Below, piece by piece: positions 56,901 through 64,000 of a stretch of 64,000 bases of DNA; position 1 is the first letter of the stretch; every line of letters begins with the position of its first letter. The stretch spans positions 2,067,501-2,131,500 of the forward strand of contig OZ005699.1 in the NCBI GenBank assembly GCA_963930775.1, in the 5' to 3' direction. This stretch comes from Cliona cf. orientalis. Taxonomy: Eukaryota > Porifera > Demospongiae > Clionaida > Clionaidae. Both the position numbers and the translations under genes were made by a program. The notes under the pieces were generated by a model. It saw nothing but the letters and a program-made list of their open reading frames with translations. It made no database searches and was not told the DNA's origin.

Positions 56901-59900
56901 AGAAACTACCCAGTCTCCAACATCAGCACCACCCATTGTTACACCACCACTTGCTGCAAGGATTCCACCAGCCACAGTGAGACCAAGGCTGGCACCAAAA
57001 GTGACAAAGCTAAGCCCAAATCCAACAATTGCAATGGTGCTTCCTACTACTGCTGCGCTCGCTCCACTGACCTTTGCTATTGTACGCTTTTGGTAGCTCT
57101 CTTCAAGAAGTGTCTTGATGTCACGTAAGTGTGAAAGGGTAGTATCTCGTCTTGGTTCCCACTCTGCTATCTTCTGTCGAAGATCCTTAGCAGTTCCAAT
57201 GGCTTGATGAAAACCAGGGTCTAGCAGTAATTTCTGCTGCTGAGCTTGTTTATGATTGTCATCTCTGGTTGGTATACGGGTATATCCATGATGGTGCCTA
57301 CCACGATTATGTTGTGATGATGGCGCTCTGCCTGACATACTTTCATCTGTTGTTTCTCCTTGCAAAATTACACTGATGCTGCATCTGGAACACCTGTGCT
57401 AGCTATATATACATGTAAGCCTTGCAACATGAGATGGACACATGAAATGCCACGTGTCCAATGAGGTGTGTAATGACTACAATAACTATGGGATGTGTAT
57501 CCTATCAGGCCTGACTGGAATGCACCTAGTGATTGCTAAGCAACCTCTGAGCCAAGTTGTAAAAAAACATTTGGAGTACTGCCCTGGTGTTTGTCAGATT
57601 GCTAGTAGTGTGAATTAAGTGTAATAGAGCACTGTTGTTAATTCCAATGTAACTAGGGAGGTAAACAAAGCTTACCTTAACATCTACCATAGCTATGTTA
57701 ATTCAGTGTTTTGGTTTCATCCCAGGTACAGAAGGCAGCTGAGGAGGAACCAACTTACACAAACCTTCGTAAATCTTGCTCAGCTGACCCACAGTGTTAT
57801 TTCTAGGCCAGTGATCATTTGACCAATGACAAATGTCTGTGCGTTTCGAGCTTGTAGGTTGTTTGCTGGTGGAGTCAAGCAATAACTACATGTATTATTA
57901 TAAGTATACAATAATTTTACGGTTTTAACTACAACCTGCACCTGCTATAAAACATGGCCTAAATTATGCTGCTAACTGCAATGATGCTTGAATAAATAAT
58001 AGTTAGAAACCAAGTCCAAGGTCTCTACACATTTTTAGAGACCCGAAGGCCCGAGGCTATAGCATCCCGAGCACAGCGAGGGTGCTACTATGGGCCTGAG
58101 GGTCTCTTAAAAGCGTAGAGACCATTGGACGAGGTCTCTAACTGATTTAGAATAATTATAGCAATTGTAACCATGACATTTATCCTGGAGACTAGGCTAC
58201 TGTTGCACTTTTTGCCTTGGCCATACTTGTAGGTCTCTGAACTTGTACATTTAGGTCTCTATGAAAACTTGTATATAGGTCTCTATATAGACGAGAAATA
58301 GAGACCTCTGAATGACCAATCAGATCTTTTAATAAAGAGTTCATGCCAGGCAGCAGTTTATTTATTAGATCACTGTATTTGATACAAGTAGGACCTAAAC
58401 ATGCATAGTGGCTTATAATTGGGTTAACCCTACACAATAGTCAGAAATTGCTTAGGAGGTTTCTATGGGATATAGAAGATTGTAGGGCTCTCAGGCTAAG
58501 TGAGGGTTCTACTGAGGTCTTCTAGACACTGCTTGGTCAGTTTCTATGGGATATAGAAGACCTCAGTAGAACCCTCACTTAGCCTGAGAGCCCTACAATC
58601 TTCTATATCCCATAGAAACCTCCTAAGCAATTTCTGACTATTGTGTAGGGTTAACCCAATTATAAGCCAGTGCATGTTTAGATCCTACTTGTATCAAATA
58701 CAGTGATCTGATTGGTTGAACTGCATTATCTATCCTTCATAAAAAAACTTGTAAGCCCAATAAAAAACCTTGTAAGCTCCATAAAAAAATCTGGTAAATT
58801 TTTTTGCCCATGGCTAGTTTGTTGCTAGGCAATTGGTTGTTTATATATACAAAGCTATTTGGCATTGTTGCTAGGGTCTAAAGTAGTTTGACACTGTTTA
58901 GTCGGTTTCTACGTGATTTAGAAGACCCCAGGGCTCAGTAGAACCCTCGCTTCACTCAGGATTCTACACAGAGAGCCCTTCTGTCTTCTAAATCACGTAG
59001 AAACCTCCTAAACAGTGTCTATTGTGTAGGGTTAACCCAATTATAAGTCACTGTGCATGTGTAGATGTAGTCTTGTCCCCAGGCCCCTCCCTACGCGGGG
59101 AGAAGGGCCTGGTACACACCCACCGACTGCGCATGCGCCAGTTTGTACCCAGAATCTGGGTACATCGTATATTCCCATAAAATATTCAGTAAACTAAGTA
59201 TTTAAGATTACATCATCCTTTCTTTCTGCTCGGGTATGGCCAAGGAACGCACGATGCGTGTTCAAACAGTTTGTTGGAGCAGTTGGCTGGCCAGCGAAAC
59301 TTACCCTGGCACCTATTTGAGCAAGCGATCGAATTGCCACGCGGTAAGCTATAGTATATGGACAATTTTGCAGAAAATCTACGGATAAAGTGGCACATGC
59401 ACAGTCGGTGTGTACCAGGCCCTTCTCCTCACATTGGGAGGGGCCTGGGGACGAGGCTAGTGTAGATGCTGCATATTTGTTGGTGTGTTGCTATGGAAAC
59501 CGTTAAGATAAGGGCCTCAGGTTTTGCAGTGTGCACATAGCTCTGCAAATATGCTACAATATTAATATAGTCGAAATGATAATAGACTGCCTACCCACAT
59601 GCCTTAGACTTCCTGATGAAATGGGAAACAATCTTATTGCAGTGGCCCAACTATATATCTGCATCCAGACTGCCAAGCCTTTTGGCTCTCTGTATGGAAA
59701 TTAACAATGAACTGCTGACATGGCAGCACTACTGCATGGCACATATGATTGTTGTTGCTTATACCAGTCTGCACGGTTACATAATATACCAGCAATGTGT
59801 ATTCTTGTGGTTATTTTGTTGATTCGCATAATTGCAGTAGTTGATTCAAGTTTAACAACTTGCAGCAATACTGTACGTGCACTATTGGACATGGAATAGA

Positions 59901-62482
59901 TCAGTGTACTTGCACTGAGGATTTTGTGCTACAGTAGTTTAGTTATTCACATTAATATACTGTATCCCCTTCCCCTTTGTTATAATAATACAAAAATTTC
60001 CTGGCTCTGGACTCTCAGGGTTTGATCAGAACTGTGGTGCTGTGTGCATAAACACTGGTTGGGGTGGGACACGTGGCTAAACATATTATATCAACTTAAG
60101 AGGGCTGATACAAATGCTGTTGAATACATCTTTACAGTGCTCATATTATGGACGTTAGTTATCAAGTAATTGTACTATCACATACTAGTTTCTCCTTTGA
60201 GATGTATGAAGGCAACACAATTTACTAACTCTGTGACGATGATTCAAACAAATATATCTTCCAGCTGCTTAGCTAGTGTCCATTGTTGGCTGTTTTCTTG
60301 TATCATCTATCCAGCTAGTGCCTATAGCTACTAACATGACTGCCGTTAACATGGCCAGACATAGCTACAGTCTCTTGTTTTGAGGTCAAATCACTTGTGA
60401 CCTTATATACTGGTGGACAAATGAAATTCTAGTACAAAATTTAATGATGAGAATAGCTACTAAGAATTTTTTATATGTTTTGTCGTAGGTGGATGTCTTT
60501 GCTTACGGAATGACCCTCTATGAGCTTCTAAGCTTTCGGTCACCTTTTGACAACATCCCCCTAGTCAAGCGGAACTTTGAGATTCGTGAGAAGCAGCGTC
60601 CCTCCCTTCAAGCCAGGGAGACCAGATCTCTGGTCCTATTCCAAGACCTCATGTCACTGTGCTGGAATCAGGAACCGGAAGATAGACCAAACATGACCCA
60701 AGTACGGGAATGGGTTGAGTCACCGGAATTCGAAAGACTAAGAACAGAGGTCGACCTACAAGATGTAAAGTCCATCTCGTGCGCTTGTGTGTGTCGGATT
60801 TTGCCAGAAAATGAGGAAGAGTACATTGCAGCGAATCGACAGGATAGATCGAACATAACGAGCATTTTTGCCATTCCCGAGAGCTTCGACGAGGGAGATG
60901 GAGATGATTTCTACGATGGCCCCGGCTATGGCACCAACGGATTCGCTCAACACAGCCCTGGTCCGACGGGTATATACAGACCCTCAGATGGCGAGACATT
61001 TTTCCCGCCAAGTCGTCCCAACACATGCATGCTCGTGACACCCTCCGAAGACAAGCTCTGCATCGAGACTGACCGGGGGGAAAAGATACAAGATGAGGAT
61101 GATAATATCTACCAATTTGTTGCCCCCCGGGGGATGTCCGGGGGCCGGAAGAGTCTTATAGAGGACGGTGGAGGGGACGTTCAGATGCAGCATGAGTTTG
61201 ACCCCTACACCCAGATCTGGCTGTGTGGGCGGGACCAGAGGAAGGGCCTGCTGCAGATATTCACCTACAATGACAGCAACGTTGGCCAATATGTAAGTGA
61301 TGGAGAGAATACCGTAGAATGAAGTATGAATTCTGTGTGTGAGTTGGTGAGTCACATAATATTATTATTTCCAATCATTAATTAATAGTACATGTACTAA
61401 GTCTTGTAAATGAGATAGAAGTATCAAAATATTCGTACATGTACACATAATCATTTAGACGATAACGTATGAGTATTTGCACGTATGTCATTCATATTAA
61501 TCTTGTACATGTATGTACATGTACATGTACTTGATTAATTTTCTTGTCGAAGATATTATTGTGTTATTTTTATCTTCTCATCTCCTTTCAGTCGTTTTCC
61601 GGCTACTGCAGTAAAGATGAGGTGACAGCAATCTGTCCCGTCCGCAACATGATCTGGATGGGTACCAGCACGGGGACCATCATGGTATTCCACGCACCCA
61701 CGCTCAAGACAAAATTTGCCGGCAAATTGACCGGGATGGCCAGCAACCCAGAAGGTTCATTGTCGGGGAGGGTAATTCTAGACATTCGACATATTCCTGA
61801 GACATCTAGCGTCCTGATAGCAAAGGTGAACGGAGAGATATGGTCCCTTCGCGATAAAATTACACGAGGGGGGCTCCGAATCGAGGACCAGATTTTACTA
61901 CCCGAGTATTCCCCCTGCTACCACATGGTGAAAGTTAAAATCGAGGGGTCCATAGAGGTCTGGGGGACCATGGAAAATAATCGAGTGTTGCTCCTTGAAA
62001 GGCAGCAGTATGGCTGGAGCAGAAAGGAGCTGGTGGCAGATCCCGAAGATCACAGGCTTCGACTTTGCTCGTATATCGTTCACACGAGTTTTACTGGTAG
62101 GGACGGATCTGAACTGAGCCATGTGTGGATATCGTATCGAAATAGGTCTGTGCTGGTCTCTTTCGACGCCAAGTCAAGGAAGCAGAGATGCATCTTGAAC
62201 TGTGCTGACCAGCTAAGAACAAGTAAGTTATTAAGAAGAGAGGGGTGGCTTAGGCCATTTACATGTACCTACTGTACTTTTAATCATTCAGTGAGCATTG
62301 TTAAATCTAGGAATAGGCTTGCATGGGGACAAGGTAATGGTTATGAAAACCATGCATGTGCATATTTCCTAATTTGATATGAAATTCTTACATTAAATTA
62401 TGCTAAAGAATGAATTTCAACAAAAATTATTGATCATGATTCAACTATATACCTGTTTCAGAAACAAAATACGTATTTCACA

Positions 62483-62521
<39 letters not shown>

Positions 62522-63161
62522 TCTCCCCTCCCCTTCTCTTTTTCTCTCTCTCTCTCCCTCTCCCTCTGTAGAGGAGGATGTAACATTCCAAGTGGCTACC
62601 CTGGTTGCCTCTGGCAGAAAGATCCTAGTGGGGACCACCAGTGGAGTGGTGGGGATATTCGACTCAGAAACTCGCTCTCTCCTCAACGCCCTCCACTGGC
62701 ACAAGGACAAAGTTCGAACTCTCCTGGTCATGCCCAAAGAGATGGAGCCTTGTATCTGCTCTGAGATCCCCTTCCCGGAGAAAGAGGATGACTCCGCCCA
62801 CACGAGCGGAGTGACCACGCCCTCAACCGGAAGTGAGAATTCGTCACCTTTGCACGGCAAAACTACTCGAATTTTGACTCAGCTACAACCAGCACCTAGG
62901 CACCCACCGAAAGTTCCACGAGGGATGTCTGTATTTTCATATCTGGATAATCGATTCCGGATCCACAATCCAGAACCAGAAGCAGTCATGATTACTAGTG
63001 TTGGGAATGGGCGGCGACGGTACCATGTCCATGAACAGACAAGAGCTGAAAGACTAAAAATTTTTGAGAAGTTTCAATCAGGAGGTCATAGGTCACATGG
63101 TCAGGACGGTTTACGTAGCAAGTATGGGGACGATGTTGTGTTACTGACTTGGAAAAGCTGA
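38952..63161 (+). CDS. Gene E: LRRK1-like ANK-LRR-Roc-COR-kinase-WD40 protein
   Basis: Nineteen exons join in phase to 2,760 residues: 38952-39171, 40778-40818, 41032-41242, 41482-41605, 41927-44908, 45396-45630, 45867-45989, 47931-48056, 48200-48320, 48808-49035, 49640-49768, 51009-51331, 51853-52521, 52834-52956, 53272-53598, 53826-54101, 60489-61292, 61592-62222, 62572-63161. Order: ankyrin repeats (~40-360, one near 565), a Ser/Thr-rich linker, leucine-rich repeats (~700-1180), Roc with GNGERGKTT, DFAGQ and THLD, COR (~1355-1840), kinase (~1860-2170), then WD40-like blades ending LLTWK. The kinase has GKGGFGFV, AVKIF lysine, DYG in place of DFG (as in LRRKs) and GTPGFMAPE; the HRD motif reads HLD. 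Roc segment wording (THQCF, VGTHLD) favours LRRK1. Expected to be a GTP-regulated Ser/Thr kinase. Confidence 0.9.
40205..40394. mobile_element. Possible solo end of a CAGTGGA-type element
   Basis: The right border reads GAGGCTCCACTGTA, the complement of a TACAGTGGAGCCTC end like the element at 3879. I cannot find the matching left end, so this may be a fragment. It lies in intron 1 of gene E. Confidence 0.3.
40838..40953. repeat. GA-rich microsatellite in gene E intron 2
   Basis: Imperfect GAGA/GGGA repeats directly after the short second exon. Complementary CT-rich tracts occur near 41442-41478 and 62484-62570 just before acceptors of this gene. Confidence 0.9.
41663..41733. mobile_element. 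Short CTCGTCCCCAGG-type hairpin element
   Basis: TAGTCTCGTCCTCAGGCACC is inverted at GGTACCTGGGGACAAGACTA, leaving a near-perfect 71-bp hairpin in intron 4 of gene E. It shares its ends with the elements at 55558, 59068 and 63314. Confidence 0.75.
46318..47446 (+). pseudogene. Truncated Penelope-like reverse transcriptase in intron
   Basis: A reverse transcriptase core lies in intron 7 of gene E, sense strand. It shows FDFSTLYTNIP, GIPMGTDCAPLLANLF and the catalytic RYIDD, then FHIVNFPH and QLIRIGRICD stretches, wording I associate with Penelope-like (Neptune-group) elements; the family call is from memory. The 5' end is missing, and a frame change at an A run near 46460-46470 splits it. From 46510 the frame stays open to TAA at 47444. 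No GIY-YIG endonuclease is seen. The piece must be spliced out with the intron. Confidence 0.8.
55166..55356. mobile_element. 191-bp TIR element (TACCGTAGATCTGG ends)
   Basis: TACCGTAGATCTGGAAATTT at the left is inverted at the right as AAATTTCCAGATTTACGGTA. TA forms both ends. The interior repeats TTTTCGTA motifs. It has the size and form of a MITE. Confidence 0.8.
55558..55623. mobile_element. Short CTCATCCCCAGG hairpin element
   Basis: CCTCATCCCCAGGCACCC is followed within 66 bp by its complement GGGTGCCTGGGGATGAGG. Same end family as 41663, 59068 and 63314. Confidence 0.75.
55762..57338 (-). CDS. ApoL-like protein, antisense in gene E intron
   Basis: Two minus-strand exons, 57338-56732 and 56141-55762, join in phase (Gly split by a GTGAAA donor and TGTAG acceptor) to give 328 residues. 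I chose the ATG at 57338; the frame stays open upstream to 57365 without another ATG, so a further 5' exon is possible. Residues ~85-150 hold a long Gly/Ala/Val/Ile-rich amphipathic-hydrophobic stretch, and exon 2 has a second (~215-275) followed by a charged end. This hydrophobic hairpin pattern is that of apolipoprotein-L family proteins, which insert in membranes. No signal peptide is seen, so it may act inside the cell. It lies wholly within intron 16 of gene E on the other strand. Confidence 0.72.
58002..58142. repeat. Inverted repeat with GGTCTCTAC arms
   Basis: Arms of about 42 bp (58002-58043 and 58100-58142) are inverted copies around a G/C-richer centre. Part of the hairpin-rich section of intron 16. 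Confidence 0.75.
58352..58726. repeat. 375-bp near-perfect palindrome
   Basis: Arms 58352-58524 and 58554-58726 are inverted copies over about 173 bp with few mismatches, around a 29-base loop. Related sequence recurs at 58905-59056 and 56335-56600, so the arms belong to a local repeat family. Confidence 0.9.
59068..59460. mobile_element. 393-bp TIR element with 8-bp target duplication
   Basis: About 68 bp at each end are inverted (TAGTCTTGTCCCCAGGCCCC; right end GGGGCCTGGGGACGAGGCTA). TGTAGATG flanks both sides exactly (59060-59067 and 59461-59468). An 8-bp duplication fits hAT or P superfamilies. No transposase frame, so non-autonomous. Confidence 0.88.
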
Positions 63162-63588
63162 GAAATTTGAATCGATTTTTTATTTTATTTTATGGTGTAC
63201 TCGCATGCATTCATGATACTTGCATTAAAGTATATTTTTTGATACCTTGCATGACTTGTTTAATTTGGAAGGGAGAGAACATACTTAATATGATAACATG
63301 CTACCTTTTTACATAGCCTCGTCCCCAGGATCTCCCAGCTTTTAATGTTGCACGCAAAGAGCTGGGAGATCGAGAGAGGGCCTGGGGACGAGGCTAACGG
63401 CCTGGCCACATTGTGAAGATTGCGACGAATACGCAAATATTAAATTTTAATGTCTGCGTACAATAATATTTTATTGTGCAGTCCACGCCCATATCTAGCT
63501 ATGACCTTCGGTAGAGATATGGGAGGGGCTGGCCATTCAAAGCACGGACTGAAAGATTGACCCCCACCTGCTGCTCGATCGGTGAGAG
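63162..63588. other. Short spacer between tandem LRRK-like genes
   Basis: Contains ATTAAA near 63224 as a possible poly(A) signal for gene E and the hairpin element at 63314-63396. The promoter and 5' leader of the next gene must lie here, within 427 bases. Confidence 0.55.
63314..63396. mobile_element. Short CTCGTCCCCAGG hairpin element
   Basis: TAGCCTCGTCCCCAGGATCTC is inverted at GGCCTGGGGACGAGGCTA, with an inner AGCTGGGAGATC hairpin. 83 bp. Same family as 41663, 55558 and 59068. Confidence 0.75.
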
Positions 63589-64000
63589 ATGACTAGATCT
63601 AGCCAGGACGCGGAGAAACTTGGTGATCTCCTCGTGGATTTAGAGCGCGGGGACTCTACACCGACCAGCCCACCCGGACTAACGGACGATGTAAGAAAGT
63701 TCCTGTCCAACTTCAAGCCGAGCGTTCTCCATCGGCTCATCAACGGCCCCATTCGAAGGTTCGAGGGACGGACACCCGTCCATCTAGCCGCCGCCAATGG
63801 CCTCGTGGAATGCCTCGAGATACTGCTTGAGAGTGGAGGTTGGTGAAAAACAAAATATGCCGCTAATCAGCAATAATAATTAATCGCCTACATCATTAAG
63901 TGGCTTGTGAAACAAGCCAAAAGTATGTAGCTATGAAGTACTTTTGTAGCCTGGCCTATAGCATTCCCAGTGATTTTTTAAAATCATGGTATTTTTTTTA
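63589..64000 (+). CDS. Second LRRK-like gene, first exon only (partial)
   Basis: The ATG at 63589 opens an 83-codon exon ending at 63838 before GTTGGT, with one base left over, the same phase as exon 1 of gene E. The protein matches that exon closely: a DAEQL/DAEKL start, a TDD-RKFLSNF stretch, a RLIN-IRR stretch, and an ankyrin repeat TPVHLAA-NGL-ECLEILL-SGG. It has a longer Asp/Pro/Ser linker. The remainder is intron and lies beyond the window. It is very likely a tandem paralogue of gene E; whether it is complete cannot be seen. Confidence 0.82.

Larger units (their letters stand above)
54102..60488. other. 6.4-kb intron 16 of gene E
   Basis: The gap splits the kinase domain between the APE motif exon and the VDVFAYG exon. 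It carries an antisense ApoL-like gene, several TIR elements and long hairpins. I find no further LRRK exon inside it. Confidence 0.75.
41817..61540. repeat. Recurrent TACATGTA palindromic repeats
   Basis: Short runs of alternating TACATG recur in the introns of gene E, for example near 41830, 45135, 46045, 46260, 49370, 49560, 51500, 53130-53166 and 61505-61530. They are nearly absent from genes A, B and C and their flanks. They are self-complementary and non-coding. Confidence 0.8.

Overview
The window is metazoan nuclear DNA. Genes have introns with GT/AG borders and conserved phase, and domains typical of animal apoptosis and immunity (Death, ZU5, Roc-COR, LRRK kinase, ApoL-like). The density of ankyrin/Roco/Death genes, a Penelope-like reverse transcriptase and many small terminal-inverted-repeat (TIR) elements point to an early-branching animal. 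A demosponge is my best inference; the sequence alone does not prove it.

Layout. 1-1545: a ~70-bp minisatellite that flips orientation near 695. About 1,650-13,201 and 20,355-32,598 are two copies of one segment. Each ends in a giant coding exon for an ankyrin-Roc-COR protein (gene A 5803-13201, gene B 25803-33520). Gene B continues into two Death-domain exons, giving a DAPK1-like layout without the kinase; gene A appears to have lost these exons. Between the copies lies gene C (14705-18531), a RING-ZU5-UPA-like-Death protein. The upstream parts of the two copies differ by clean insertions of TIR elements, several with a visible empty site in the other copy, including a three-level nested insertion and a foldback element.

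34162-38613: gene D, a PPIG/NKTR-type nuclear cyclophilin with an Arg/Ser-rich tail. 38952-63161: gene E, a 19-exon LRRK1-like kinase (ANK-LRR-Roc-COR-kinase-WD40, 2,760 aa by my exon joins). Its introns hold a broken Penelope-like reverse transcriptase and, in a 6.4-kb intron, an oppositely oriented ApoL-like gene. At 63589 a second gene starts with a first exon paralogous to that of gene E and runs off the window.

Together the genes form a cluster of at least three, and probably four, Roco-family GTPase genes (A, B, E and, by paralogy, the partial one) plus a RING/Death adaptor and an ApoL-like gene. All are candidates for cell-death or innate-immune signalling; that role is inferred from domains only.
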